Source: Aphanomyces cochlioides
Lineage: Eukaryota > Oomycota > Saprolegniomycetes > Saprolegniales > Verrucalvaceae
Length of the DNA stretch: 64,000 nt
Assembly: GCA_019828595.1 (NCBI GenBank)
Contig: JAHQRK010000003.1
Location: forward strand, 2,914,001 to 2,978,000
Direction of reading: 5' to 3'
In this document: positions 1 to 10,886 of the stretch, piece by piece
Layout: every line of letters starts with the position of its first letter
Numbering within the stretch: the stretch's first letter is position 1
Made by a program: the position numbers and the translations under genes
Notes under the pieces: generated by a model
What the model saw: only the letters and a program-made list of their open reading frames with translations
The model's database searches: none
Told to the model about the DNA's origin: nothing

Positions 1-1078
1 AGGAAGCTTGCGTACGAGGTTAGGAGTAGCGGAGAGAAGAGTAGTTAGTCTTTCAGACTCTTTTTGGCTGGCGTTGAATGAACCTCTAAGTTTGTGGCGT
101 CCCGTCGAGAGAGTTTTAGCGCCAAAAGGTTTGCAGGAGTTCCGTGGGTCTGTCGAAAACCCGCACCGTCAATCGCCCTCACCAACGCCAGTCAACGCTA
201 GGCGTAGCTCGTGGGCAACCGAGCAACCAACCTCCTTTCCGGTCCTCCCCACCGTCCTTTTCCCCGGCAGCGGTCAACTACTGCGGACTTTCAACCCACA
301 GTCGCGCCTCTCCATTTCCTTCGTTCGCATCTGGTTCACCTAAAAGCCCTAGGCGACCTCTAACCTTCCCCCCTTTTCTTGCGGCGAGAAGCTCGGACTT
401 CACTGATCCGACCATCCCACATATGCATGGATAAGATCCAGAGGGAATCCGTTTCCAACTCGTTACCAAACACATTGGATGCATCCTGAATCTACAACTC
501 ACGTTCGCTTGCGGCGTCGAGTTCAACAATGCCTGGGCTGCGTTCACTACACAGTTGGAATTCCATCGTGCAATGCAATTGCCATGCCTTTCGTTGTCAA
601 TTTAGGCTTCATGGAGAATCCATGGCGTTCCATCGGTGTTGTCATCTTCTCCATGGACTCTATAAGACATCACTTCATCAAGCTGACGTGGTCGAAAATC
701 TTCTCTCAAAGATGAATCCACCAGAGTTTACCACCGGGGAATGCCAAGAATTCTCCATGGAGTCAACTTGTCAAGGCAATGACATTGCACCATCGTATTC
801 CAAAAAGTTGGCAGTCTTGGCCTCTTGGCCGTCAAGCCAAGTCAAGAGAACACCCATTTCCATGGTGAAATGGTTGCATCCTTCAAACTCTGTGTGAATC
901 CATTGTCTGCATTCCTAGACGGTGGCAACAAGACTGCAGTAGTGCTGATCTTCCCCGGCGGTCAGTTCATTCCTAGTGCAATGGTGTACTAGAAGAGCAC
1001 TTTAGCCATGGACAGTCGAAGAAAAATTGCATGGATCGTGTGAGAACGACGACGTCATGTTTAGTTTTACGCTCAAAC
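1..1078. other. Intergenic, repeat-bearing 3' flank of lyase gene 1
   Basis: No coding region can be supported here. Several overlapping short open frames exist on both strands, but none has recognisable domains or splice-joined continuation. The only structured content seen is direct-repeat copy A. The stretch from 630 to 1078 shows nothing further apart from several CCATGG-containing short repeats. Confidence 0.5.
420..630. repeat. Direct repeat, copy A (3' side of lyase gene 1)
   Basis: About 180 bp, starting CATATGCATGG and including the stretches around CAACTCACGTTCGCTTGCG and the GTTGGAATTCCATCGTGCAA block, recurs in the same orientation at 3047-3250 with scattered substitutions and a roughly 19-bp indel. 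Both copies end near GGAGAATCCATGG. The two copies bracket the lyase gene. No reading frame is conserved between them, so this is a non-coding repeat. Its family is unknown. Confidence 0.75.
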
Positions 1079-2713
1079 TTAAAGCAACTCAAAGGCATCA
1101 AAGACGACGCTGGCATGGAGGAATGGCTCAGGGGGATCTGGGTTGCCGCTTGCAATGCCGAGAGCAATCTTGTTGGTGCCAGCAACCAACGCCGACGATG
1201 GAATCGTGTACGAGTAGAGAAAGTAGTTGCCAGTCGTCACGCCGCGTGTATCCCCTCGTGTCTTCACAGCGTACGTAGCCAACACGGGGCCATTCCACTT
1301 GTCATTCACACGGATGGTTGGACGGGCGTTGCTCTTCGCCAGGGTGACGCCAACGTTAAACGTGCGGCTTTGAGAAGCTTGTTGGCTCGTGAGCTGGAAG
1401 CTGATAGCGAGAGGATCGTTGACTCCACGGAACAAAGCGAGGGGAAAGTCACCCGCGACGTTCTTCCCCACAGTAAACGTGAATGGCTTGAAAGGCGACA
1501 TACGGGCGTCGCTCGGGTGCATCTTGTGGATCTTGTCAGCGTTGAGGAAACCATCAGGCGTGCCATCCCACACACCAATAGTCCACAACGGAGTCTGCGT
1601 GTGGGTGTATGCCACAGTCACGTCCGAGGTACTTGTCGTGCCAGTCGACACGACGGCGTTGCCAGTAGCAACGGCAAGCTGCTTCTTGAAGACTGTCACG
1701 GTATATTGGCCAGGCTTCATCAATGGAGATTGATACGAGAGCTTGCCGCCAGCAGCAACTCGCGTCCAGTACTGTGCTTGTGCGTTCTTGAATCCGACGA
1801 CGATGTTAAAACCCGCAAGAACTCCCGTCGGGTCGTTGATGGTGCCTTGGACACGGCCACGTTGGCTATCTGGAACGAATCCTTGGAGACTGGTCTTCTG
1901 GAAGAAGCTGAAATTGACCACGGACGTCGAGGACGGCGCGGCGCCATCGGTGAAGACGAGAGCGTATGGGCCATGGAAGCCATAGCGGTAGTCTTCCGTG
2001 CGAGTATGGTCCGAGTTCAAGCAGACGAGGAGTTCGTTGGCTGTCGTGCACTGGTTGTTGATGTCCTGGAAGAAAGGTCCGCCGATGGATGTTTCATACG
2101 CTTTGTCCGACATGACCAAGTAGACACCCGCCTTGGGACCGTAGACGCCGTGGATGTGATCATCGATGAAGGGAATCGCTGAGTAAAACTTGGAGCGCGT
2201 GATGTTGGCAGCCGTCGCGTAGACATCAGTGGCTTCAATCGCTCGGTTCGTGTCGTCCAAGGTGGCTTCAGGGATGCCAGTGGTCACAGTGGCGCGGTTC
2301 AATCGAGCAAGGAATCGCAAGTTACCAGGTTCGAATTCGCTCGTATGGTACGTTCCCATGTAGATGGCATTTTCGTTGGGTCGGAAGAAGTAATACTGCG
2401 TGATTCCCGTCTTGGAGCATGTGATTTGAATCGTGTTCTTGCCGTCGACAGTCGTGGAGGCGATCTGACTTGTCACGGGGCCAAGACCAGAGTTGATGTG
2501 TGTGTACTTGGCCTTGTACTGGAGCTCTTGGTTCTTGTACAAGAGCGAGACAATATCGCAGGTTGAGCGGAGCATCGTGACGGTCAATCCATTGCCAGTG
2601 TTGATGACCCACTTCTTGCCGTCGGAGCTCGCCGTGTAGCCAAAGGATTGACCCGCAACGTAGACGAAAGCGACCAGCGCCAAGGCGGCCCTGAGGAGGA
2701 CAGCAGCTCCCAT
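1079..2713 (-). CDS. Secreted rhamnogalacturonate lyase, PL4-like (copy 1)
   Basis: Predicted 544-aa secreted polysaccharide lyase that would cleave the rhamnogalacturonan-I backbone of pectin by beta-elimination. The start at 2713 is chosen because it opens a clean signal peptide (hydrophobic core ALVAFVYVAGQ) and agrees with the paralog at 56677-58308; upstream codons in the frame are GTG-initiated and lack ATG. The N-terminal beta-sandwich catalytic domain (about 25-275) has the PL4-type motifs GIYMGTY-like (IYMGTYH), GGPFFQDIN and YGFHGPYALVF; His~248 of HGPY and Lys~175 (RSKFYS) are candidates for the catalytic pair. A small FnIII-like middle domain (about 285-370) and a C-terminal jelly-roll/CBM-like domain (about 385-540, NGPVLATYAVKTRG) follow. 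It has a single exon with no disruption. The family assignment rests on motifs recalled from fungal PL4 enzymes. Confidence 0.88.
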   Translation of the reverse strand: MGAAVLLRAALALVAFVYVAGQSFGYTASSDGKKWVINTGNGLTVTMLRSTCDIVSLLYKNQELQYKAKYTHINSGLGPVTSQIASTTVDGKNTIQITCSKTGITQYYFFRPNENAIYMGTYHTSEFEPGNLRFLARLNRATVTTGIPEATLDDTNRAIEATDVYATAANITRSKFYSAIPFIDDHIHGVYGPKAGVYLVMSDKAYETSIGGPFFQDINNQCTTANELLVCLNSDHTRTEDYRYGFHGPYALVFTDGAAPSSTSVVNFSFFQKTSLQGFVPDSQRGRVQGTINDPTGVLAGFNIVVGFKNAQAQYWTRVAAGGKLSYQSPLMKPGQYTVTVFKKQLAVATGNAVVSTGTTSTSDVTVAYTHTQTPLWTIGVWDGTPDGFLNADKIHKMHPSDARMSPFKPFTFTVGKNVAGDFPLALFRGVNDPLAISFQLTSQQASQSRTFNVGVTLAKSNARPTIRVNDKWNGPVLATYAVKTRGDTRGVTTGNYFLYSYTIPSSALVAGTNKIALGIASGNPDPPEPFLHASVVFDAFELL

Positions 2714-3470
2714 CGTGGTGATTTTCGTAGTGAGGGAAATCGTGCAAGCATCTTGAGTTGACTCGTCGCTTCCGTAGAGAATGTCCAGGTGAGATGGAAC
2801 GCAAGTCCAACCCACTTGTCTTGCCTGTCCCCCAGTACCACAAGGTGAACAAACACGATGAGCCCATTGTGGCCATTGCCGTCAAGCTCTCTTTAAGTAT
2901 TCGAGGCACGAGCCGTGTATGACCTGACGTGCCCCCATGAAACGGTGCCCAACTCTGCAAAGTCTGCTACCTTGTAGGGTTTCATGGTGGCGGTGACAAT
3001 GCCCAGTGTATTCAACAACATCCGACGCTGTGTATGGACTCAGCAGCATATGCATGGGTAAGAGCCAGAGCGAACCCGTTTCCAACTTGTTCCCAAAGCT
3101 GTTCCCAAGCACTTTGGATGCATCCCGATTCTACAACTCACGTTCGCTTGCGCGGTGTGGAGTCCAGCAATGCCAGGGCCTGCGTTCACTACACAGTTGG
3201 AATTCCATCGTGCAATGCAATTGTCATGCTTTATGGAGAATCCATGGTTGCCGTCTTCGTAGAAACTCTCGTGTTTGACAAGTCGATCCATTAGAACTCC
3301 TTATCAAAAACGCTGGAAATTCAGATAACGCAGGAATCCATAAGAATTCTCTGTCAAGTCGACATAAGCTTATGTGAGCTGGTTCCAATAGAGTGTATTG
3401 TTTATACACAAGAATTCACGGTGCAATCAAGAATGCATCAACATCTTACACGACACAGTCATCTCGCAAA
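2714..3470. other. Upstream region of lyase gene 1
   Basis: Presumed promoter side of lyase gene 1. It holds direct-repeat copy B (3047-3250) and otherwise only short unsupported frames. No core promoter element could be assigned with confidence. Confidence 0.4.
3047..3250. repeat. Direct repeat, copy B (5' side of lyase gene 1)
   Basis: Second copy of the repeat at 420-630, same orientation. It retains the block around GTTGGAATTCCATCGTGCAA and the final GGAGAATCCATGG. It carries an extra ~19 bp near GTTCCCAAGCACTTTGG. Confidence 0.75.
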
Positions 3471-3732
3471 GGATGCGTGGCTCTATCAAAGGATGCGTGG
3501 CTCTATCAAAAACATTCATTAAATGAATGTTATGAATGTTTTTGATAGAGCCACGCATCCTATATAGCGCCACGCATCCTTTTTGTTTGGCTCTATCAAA
3601 GGATGCGTGGCTCTATCAAAAACATTCATTAAATGAATGTTATGTCATTAAATGAATGTTTGTTATGTCATTAAATGAATGTTATGAATGTTTTTGATAG
3701 AGCCACGCATCCTTTGATAGAGCCACGCATCC
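3471..3732. repeat. Clustered palindromic repeats (two nested hairpins)
   Basis: A 29-nt unit beginning GGATGCGTGGCTCTATCAAA occurs at 3491-3519 and 3601-3629. Its exact reverse complement occurs at 3532-3560 and 3684-3712, giving two perfect stem-loops. Shorter 20-nt copies sit outside (3471-3490 forward, 3713-3732 reverse). The loops are made of ATTAAATGAATGTT repeats, expanded to three units in the second hairpin. No coding potential is seen. It may be a foldback/MITE-like element or the remains of one. Confidence 0.85.
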
Positions 3733-4335
3733 TTTTTGGTCAAAAGCATCCAATTTAAAGAGAAATTTTCTCTTGAAGTTGACCAATTAAGACTGTGAAC
3801 CTCTAAAAAAATTTCGCCCAAGTTGCTTGCTGTCAGAAAACGTAAATCGTTTGATTTACCATCAGTTATCATCCAATCATAATAAGACAAAACGATATTT
3901 AGCGGGGATTGGACAGAAATACCGTAGTGTATTTGTTAATGATGAGCCAAAATATCAAATTTCACAATATATTGTGTCTCTAGAAAAAAACTGGAATCTT
4001 GCAAACAAAATATCGACGCAGCCATTTTGACGCAAAAATGACGCAATACAAACTTCAAATGAAATGAAATTGAATGCTTCGAACATGTTTTCAAACATTT
4101 AAGGGCGCGTCTGGAAGCCAACCATGATAATTTATCCAGATAAAAATATCCCGTTTTACATTTTTGCAAAATATTGCAAATCGAATATTCGAATTACCAG
4201 ATATTGGAGTGTCTGGCAACCAAGTCTGGTTTCCGTGATATATTGATAATTTTTTAATTGGCCACTCTTTTTTATTTTTGGCCAATCAAGAATTTACTCA
4301 ATAAATTTTGTGAGGCTGAAATTTTGATCGGAACA

Positions 4336-5301
4336 ATGGAAGCACGAGCGAGCTGGAGCGACGAGAAGGACATCACGTGGATGAGAGAGTTGATACACCA
4401 AGTCCACGTCCTTGGTAAAAGATCAGACAGCGGGTACAAGCGAGAAGCGTGGCTGGCCGCCGTATCAAAGCTAAATGGAGAGCACAATCTCAACTACAAT
4501 CGAGATCAAGTGAAGGCACGCCACAACGAGTTGAAGAAGCAGTACTCACAAGTCTCACAAATGCTGAAGACGTCGGGCATTGGTTTTGAGGCGACCACCT
4601 GTCGATTTGTTTGTACCGAAGGGTCATGGTCGCATTTCCTTCAAGACAAGCCGAAGAAATGGTCAGTCTGGCAAACAAAACGCTTCCCACTCTACCCATA
4701 TTGCCAACAACTGTTTGACGGCACCTTGGCCACTGGAGAATTCGCAGCGTCATCAACAACAACAGTTGCGTACAATCCTCATGCTCGTGGTTCGAATGAA
4801 GTGTCAGATCTGGACTCAAATGAGGACAACGATGAAACCACTCCTCCAGAAAGGGATGATGAGTGTGGACAAATGGACATGGATAGAGACAATCATGACC
4901 AAAGCAAGCGACGTCGTTCAGCTGCTCCACTTGGGTCAGGAATATCCAAACGAGTGCGCACATCCCTGGCATCAGTCATGATGGCCGAAATGAAAGCTTT
5001 TCGAGAGTCAGGTCGTGATGAGCTTCAAACTTTGCATGACACACTTACCAAATGCACCAAACAAGACTCAGAGCAGACTTCACAATTGGCATCATCCAAT
5101 TCAGCTCAAGCAATTGATGTTTTGCATGATGAATTCAGCGCTGTTCTACTCGACGAAGACATGTCATTTGCATACGACGTTTTTAAAGACGAGATCAAGG
5201 CAATGCAATTTGTTCGAATGAAAGGCAATGCCCGTGAGATTTGGCTTCGACGGCATATCGACCAAAAGAAACGTGAACATTTGAGAGTATCGTCTGATTA
5301 A
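4336..5301 (+). CDS. Harbinger-element Myb/SANT-like DNA-binding protein
   Basis: A 321-aa protein; the first ATG in good context opens MEARASWSDEKDITWM. Residues about 5-80 form a Myb/SANT-like trihelix (RASWSDEKD; ending at VKARHNELKKQY) of the kind carried as the second gene of PIF/Harbinger transposons, where it acts with the transposase in DNA binding and nuclear import. The middle is acidic and low complexity (about 155-210) with a basic KRRRS patch suited to nuclear localisation. The C-terminus is predicted helical. The frame is intact, unlike the partner transposase, and stops 3 bp before the transposase stop on the other strand. Its role is inferred from this arrangement. Confidence 0.8.
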   Translation: MEARASWSDEKDITWMRELIHQVHVLGKRSDSGYKREAWLAAVSKLNGEHNLNYNRDQVKARHNELKKQYSQVSQMLKTSGIGFEATTCRFVCTEGSWSHFLQDKPKKWSVWQTKRFPLYPYCQQLFDGTLATGEFAASSTTTVAYNPHARGSNEVSDLDSNEDNDETTPPERDDECGQMDMDRDNHDQSKRRRSAAPLGSGISKRVRTSLASVMMAEMKAFRESGRDELQTLHDTLTKCTKQDSEQTSQLASSNSAQAIDVLHDEFSAVLLDEDMSFAYDVFKDEIKAMQFVRMKGNAREIWLRRHIDQKKREHLRVSSD

Positions 5302-5304
5302 TCA

Positions 5305-6518
5305 TTAATGCGTACTTCGTCTTCTCAATCGTCTAGTTTCCTTGTACTGTGACCACATAGCTGTTGCAATGGAATCTCGCCAATGTTTGGCCTCAGCACT
5401 TTCGACTTCTTCACAATGCGATGGGTGATCGTCAGGCTCCATAGCTTGTTGATTTCTCTGGTTAATCTCATGTTCCACTTCCTCTTCAAACCCATCAAAT
5501 CCACCATGCAAACGAATGAAGTTGTGCAACATACACAGCACAAGCACAAGATCTACTTGAAACTGATAGTCGTACTCCACGGGGTGGCACAGGACTGGGA
5601 ATCGTTTTTCAAAATTCCAAATATGCGCTCAATGACATTCCTCAACTGCGCATGCCGTAAATTGAACAACTCGGCTTTCGTTTGCGGTCTTCGCGTACCA
5701 CGCGCAAATTCTTTGAGATGATACCGTGTGCCACGGTAGGGTGTCAACGCTTTTCTCGTAAGGGCGAATCCGGCGTCTAAAATATCAAACATATCGCCAG
5801 CAATGTCCAGTCCATGGCGCGTGGCTTGTTCATAGAGCTTGCCGTCTCCAGCTGTCCCTTCCCACCCAGATAAGACAAACGTGAACATGAGATCAAAATC
5901 ACATGCTGCTAGCACATTCATGGTAACTCCCTTTCTGCTTTGAAAGCGAGCAACCATGTTGGCCGACACAGAGACTGGAACGTGAGTACCGTCGATGGCC
6001 ATGCGACAATCGGCAAAAAAGGGATAAAACTTGGGGTTTCAAATGATTTTGGGGTGCACTGGACTGTCATTTGAGGGCAGTTGTATATACTTTGGGCACA
6101 TTCTACGAAGAGAGCTCATCACAGACCGAAGACGCCGGGTTATGGTCTCTCCTGAGTGCTGGAAACGGCATTGCAAGGCTCGGCTAGATGCATTGTGACC
6201 AACAAAATACATAAAGATGGCCAGTTGCTCCTCAGTCGAAATGTCACGGCCTCTCTCGAGCCCTCCTTCGTCGACAAGAGCTTTTGACAAACGTGCGAAT
6301 GTCCATTTGGGCATTCTGAAAGCTCCAATGACGTTTTGGCCATTGCCGCTCAAGATTTCGTCGACCCATAAAGCCCCAGTCAAGATGGACACCCGTTTTG
6401 GCAACTTGTGGATATGTGCAACTAGATGGTACACGGCAAGCAACAAATACATCTTTCTTCCTTGGTGGCGGCGATACCACCAGAGCCGCGTGAACGCCAA
6501 GAGGAATCCTGTGTCCAT
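5305..6518 (-). pseudogene. PIF/Harbinger DDE transposase (stop + frameshift)
   Basis: Homologous to HARBI1-like transposases. The catalytic Asp-Asp-Glu positions are recognisable as AIDGTHVPV, DILDAGF and IERIFGILK, followed by the conserved C-terminal CMLHNFIR. Two lesions break it. The first is an in-frame TGA at 6039-6041, just before a stretch reading NPKFYPFF upstream of AIDGTH. The second is a one-base deletion within the T-run at 5605-5609, after which the conserved C-terminus continues in another frame. Everything else aligns without gaps, so the decay looks recent. The start at 6518 is the first in-frame ATG. Confidence 0.85.
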
Positions 6519-6821
6519 GAATGTGTTGAAGTGAACAGCAATCTTCAAAGATTGCGATAATATATTCGACTTGGCGTAGAATATTATTTATCAGGGTATT
6601 TCGGCCAAATGGAATAATTTATCATGATAAAAATTCTTCTATAAAGGGCAGCCAGACATGCCAAAGATTTCTTTTGGAGATTATCAAATATTTATAAAAT
6701 TATTCCGTTTTATCATGATATTTGACGGTTGCCAGACGCGCCCTAAAACGTTTGAAATTACACTATTTAACGTTCATGATCGAGAAAATGCTTGCGTAAA
6801 CATTAAATAGTGTATGCTCAA

Positions 6822-8329
6822 TTAATTGAAACATGTTCGAAACATCTCAAAACTCCAGTTTTGGACCCAAACGACAATATGACTTATGGAGTTTATATTA
6901 TATGGCTCGTCCTGAATTTCCTCTGCCATATTCAAGGCTTGTAAAATTGACACAACAGATTCACAATTAGCATCAACATGGTCAATCAAGTCATTGTTCA
7001 TACAACTTGGGGTGTCCACCAGCTTTGCATGTTCAAAACCCTTGATTATTGTGCTTGGTCTCACGTTATTCCATCCTTGTATGATCCATGCGACGACAGA
7101 TCGCCTAGAAGGAGGGACTATGTTCAAAGGAACTGCTTGAGAGTTTAGTTGATCGCGCAAATTATCGATCCACTTTCGTCGCAAGAAATCTTTCAATGGT
7201 TTATTCGATGCAATGTCTGCAGGTTGACACATCCAAGTGAATCTCGGGGGAATTTTCATCAATACAACATTCAGATCTTGGGCCTTTTGGATCACAGCGG
7301 GGGTAAAGTGAGCTGAAAAATCATCCCATAGTAGCAGCACTCTTTCATTCATATTTGAACGTCGACCAAAATGGTAGTCAAGGATTTCAAGGAGATACTT
7401 GCATTCCACCAAGCTGTTTTGTTTCCATACAATTGGCAATCGTTTGAAGCATGAAGATCCTCAATCTCTTGCCACACGAACCGGCCAAACCCATTGCGGT
7501 TGGCCATATTTTGGGCCTCGACGTCGGCACTCTTTGACGGCAAGGCTTTTAAAACAACAAATAAAGGGTACTTGTTCCCATCGGAGTCGCCCAAAAGCAT
7601 GGCTGTGGCTCTCATCTTCTCTTTGCCACTGGTTTTAATCCACACTGTCTTGACTCCTGTCGTGTCCAAGGTCCTTTTAGGCAGATATTCATAAAACACT
7701 GCAGTTTGGTCAGCATTGTAAATCCTTGAAACTCCTTCTTCAACCATTTTGGCACGTACAGCTTGAGCAAATTCACGACAAATGGCGTCTCCATCAGCAG
7801 ACCTTGCTTGACCGACTCGAGTGCGATTCCGCAAGGACAGACTATGGCGTGCTCGAAAGTCGATGCACCACGTATTGGATGCTTTGAACTTCTCTGCGGG
7901 TATGCTCAGATCACGTGCGACATCGACAGCCTTGATTTGGAGCATTGTTTGAGTAACAGGTATCCCTTCACGCCTGAGCTCAACAATCCATTGTACTATG
8001 CTGGCTTCGGCTTCGTCGGGCAAAGTCTTTGATGTTCCCACGGGGCGATTCTTTAGAGCGGATGTTGTGTTGTATCCACGTTGCTCAATATCAAAGCGCT
8101 GTTTTGACCATGAGTACACACGTTTACGTTGAGATTCCCAACCCTGGTCTTTCAAATCTCCAAAGTACTTGGCGCGGACAGCTGCAATTCCTGCAACGCT
8201 GAAATAGTTGATTACTTCCAGTTTGAATGCGTTTGAAAAGCTTTTATATGCGTGCTTGGTAGGTTGCCTGCCCGGTCCGTGTAAGCGTGGTCTGCCGCGT
8301 CGAGGTTGAGTGGACGCGGGCGTATCCAT
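6822..8329 (-). pseudogene. Pogo-like DDE transposase (one frameshift)
   Basis: Transposase of the pogo/Tigger group and the gene of the enclosing 3922-8430 element. The N-terminal HTH region (about 20-160) is followed by a DDE_1 core. The acidic residues sit in NADQTAVFYE, LLLWDDFSAH and WMCQPADIASNKPLK (Asp-Asp-Asp signature). The first 310 codons run from the ATG at 8329 to about 7400. A one-base loss near 7396-7402 then shifts the frame, and the remaining roughly 195 codons continue to 6822. It is probably inactive as it stands. Confidence 0.85.
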
Positions 8330-8430
8330 TCCAAATGAAAGATCAAGTCGTATAAGAAATTATGTTTTATCAAGTTTAAGAGGTTATTATATTCTACATT
8401 TGACAGTCACCCTTAACAAATACACTACGG

Positions 8431-8822
8431 TATGGCGACAATTTCAAGCCCAATCCCAATTTCGAACAAAGACGTGGAGTGAAGTGAAAGCTGACCAAGA
8501 AGTCATGAAGACCAAGCGAATGGGAGACTGCGTTGCCACACCCCACATTTCGAAGCTGATCAAATTCCCAAGGTGCTGTTTGACCCACGGCGTTTCTCTG
8601 GTTCATCCAGACGTGGCTAGAGCCAGAGAAACAGCAACCACAAAAACGTAAGTTGATTCCATCGAGATACATGTATTAATTACTACTCAAATAGACATCA
8701 AGCAGAACTGGGTCAGGCTCGCCACGTGTGTTCTTCTGGTCTTTTGCGCTTGCGTGGAACAATGGCTCGTTTTTTCTGAATCCCTTGCTCCAAACGAACA
8801 AGCTTAGCTTATGTCAACACTT
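8431..8822. other. Spacer between pogo element 1 and Crypton-like copy A
   Basis: No supportable gene. A short open frame (8432-8650) ends at a GT (8649) and could be an exon with an AG at about 8693, but no recognisable protein results. Confidence 0.35.
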
Positions 8823-10886
8823 TCAATTGAATTGCTCGACGCTTCCGCGTCTTTGACTCGCCCAAAGAACAAACTCTGTCCAGGAAGGGCTGTAGACTTC
8901 AAATGAATGACATACCTCATCACGAGTAGGGCTGTTTGGCATTTGTCGATTTGTATTTTTCACAAGCTCGTCGTGAAGCTTTTGCATGACGTATTTCCAT
9001 TGTGCAAAGGTATTTTTGATCTTTATGTTGGTCAAATCGTGGGGGCTTATTTTACATAAAGGTATGATTTTACGAGCTGGATTCCCCAGCCACCAGAGCT
9101 GCCATCCTGTCGCAAGATCAACACTGGGGAAATCGAAGTCGGCTGGTAATACACTCAAACGTGAACCTATGGTAAAAACTGGATAGGACTGGAGATCGCA
9201 TGAATCATAATTTAATGTGGTAGCAGCATGATCAAGAGAAGGAACCAAGGGCAAAAATGCTTTCAACGCCGAATGAATTGTGTTGACAAGAATATCTTTT
9301 GTAACATTACCAGCAGCCACCCCCTTTTCTTCAGCAATTTTATTGACTCCATCAAGTATAATGCTCGGTAAGGACGTGATTGACATAAAGTTGCGTTCAA
9401 GTTTTCGCTGGACTTCAACGTGGGGGGGAATGCCACTAGCTTTGAGGATATTCGATTCATAGCCCGCATTGACTTTGGATTTAAGATACCATAGCATGTT
9501 AATATCACAAAACAAAGCCGTTGATAAAGAGCATGTTGAGGTGGCAATGTGGCGATTAAATAGTCACTGTGATACGCCAAGCTGGCCAGAATTAAGCGTA
9601 AAATAGGGAGCATGCTAGATAGACCACAAAGATTTGGAAACATTAAATTGAGGCGTTTTGAAACAACAGGATCTTCGTGAATCACAAAATGTGGAGGCAA
9701 AACAGCAAAATCACTGCTGTTTACCGGGAGACCGGCGACCACACGACCTGTAAATTGGTCGCCCGCCGCCTCGTATCTAAAATAGCGTTCCATAACGTTT
9801 CCTATCGACCAACCGCATCTTAAACAAACGCTTATAATTGATGGCCCGCCAGTTGTCCCTGAGCAAGCAAAAGTTGCAACACCCTTTCTTATCGAATGGG
9901 TTCCAATCTCGGAAGTGCCTGTGGCTTGTACTCGGCTAGATTGAACCAACTTAGTGATTTCCCAAATCTACCCTAAATAAAAATGAAATGCAGGACTTTA
10001 TGTAGTTTAACCTTTTGGTTTGCACCTGGAAAGAGACAACCAAGAGCTAACTGGCTTGTACATGCCAAATATATACCAAGGGCCAAGAATAAACATATTG
10101 CTGGTTTGAGGGGATTGGCAAAGCAATGCCTAGGATCTTTAACAGTCGTTCCTACATAATGATAACTATGCATTTTCAAAGAATTTGTCTACCCTCTTGT
10201 TTTGTATTTGTTTTACAAATGTGACACCTATGGAGTCATCTTCACAGGAAAGATGATCAAATCTATACATCAACCTGAGCAATCGAATATAGAAATGATA
10301 TCTACCTAATTGTTTCTGTGGATTTCGATCGGCACATCAAATTCCATGAGAAAATTAAAAACAAATGAGTGAAGCCACCATCCGACAAAGACAAACTTTT
10401 GGTGCATAATGCTTCATACATTGAAAATGAAAGTGGCCGCTTGCCACTCAGTAATTTTTCTCCTGTTTGGAGGTCTGTTGCCATAGACTTCTTTATTCCT
10501 ACAACACTATTACTATATCAGCATATATGAATAAACCTGAAAAAATTTCCTTCATGTCATCACCATATTCCACAGGGAGAGGAACTTTTTGGTCTTTGTA
10601 GAGGTTTTTTATCGCGCTGCGGTAACCACTCAATGTATTTACTTGGATGTCTCTATTGCGCACAGTCCACACGAGGAACTCGAGGAAATGATCATAATGG
10701 AAGGTCGATAAATTCAAAGTTTTCTCGTCCTTAGAATCTGCGCACGGCTGAAGAAGGTTGTCTTTGTTTGGTCAAGACTACCCACTTTTTAACCTGTTCA
10801 ATACCTGATGCGTAGCCCTTTCGAGTAGGCTCGCTGATACGATTTCGTCTCGCTTTCTCGATCGTGAAGTCGCTCCTCAAATCCAT
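8823..10886 (-). pseudogene. Crypton-like tyrosine recombinase, copy A (decayed)
   Basis: Homologous along its length to copy B (11529-13656). It starts at the ATG at 10886 (MDLRSDFTIEKARRNR) and has introns at positions matching copy B, for example one ending before GIKKSMATD near 10495. The tyrosine-recombinase core is visible: LMCRSKS (first Arg), THSIRKG (His-x-x-Arg), CGWSIGNVMERYFRYE (Trp and nucleophile Tyr). At least three frameshifts are needed to follow it: in the first exon near 10750-10800, near 9950 just before VQSSRVQA, and near 9505. No DDE signature, reverse transcriptase or RNase H is present, which favours Crypton-type over DIRS-type. Confidence 0.72.

Larger units (their letters stand above)
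4103..6743. mobile_element. PIF/Harbinger transposon 1, nested in pogo element 1
   Basis: A 2641-bp element bounded by GGGCGCGTCTGG inverted repeats and by a 3-bp TAA duplication (4100-4102 and 6744-6746), the size typical of PIF/Harbinger. It carries the usual two genes, convergent here: a Myb/SANT-like protein (plus) and a DDE_4-type transposase (minus, decayed). The related sequence at 35765-36031 reads straight through this point with one TAA (CATTTAAAACG) and so shows the empty site. Confidence 0.93.
3922..8430. mobile_element. Pogo/Tc1-mariner-type transposon 1 (interrupted)
   Basis: The ends are perfect 18-bp terminal inverted repeats, CCGTAGTGTATTTGTTAA at 3922-3939 and its reverse complement at 8413-8430. 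They are flanked by TA at 3920-3921 and 8431-8432, the target duplication expected of this superfamily. Without the nested Harbinger element and its duplication it would be about 1.87 kb, enough for the single frameshifted DDE transposase gene at 6822-8329. An internal fragment of the same family lies at 35765-36031. Confidence 0.92.

Noticed and set aside
1031..2182. Long plus-strand open frame (383 codons) opposite lyase gene 1
   Set aside because: It lies wholly antisense to a gene with clear domain motifs and has no recognisable content. A similar antisense frame appears opposite lyase copy 2, as expected from shared codon usage.
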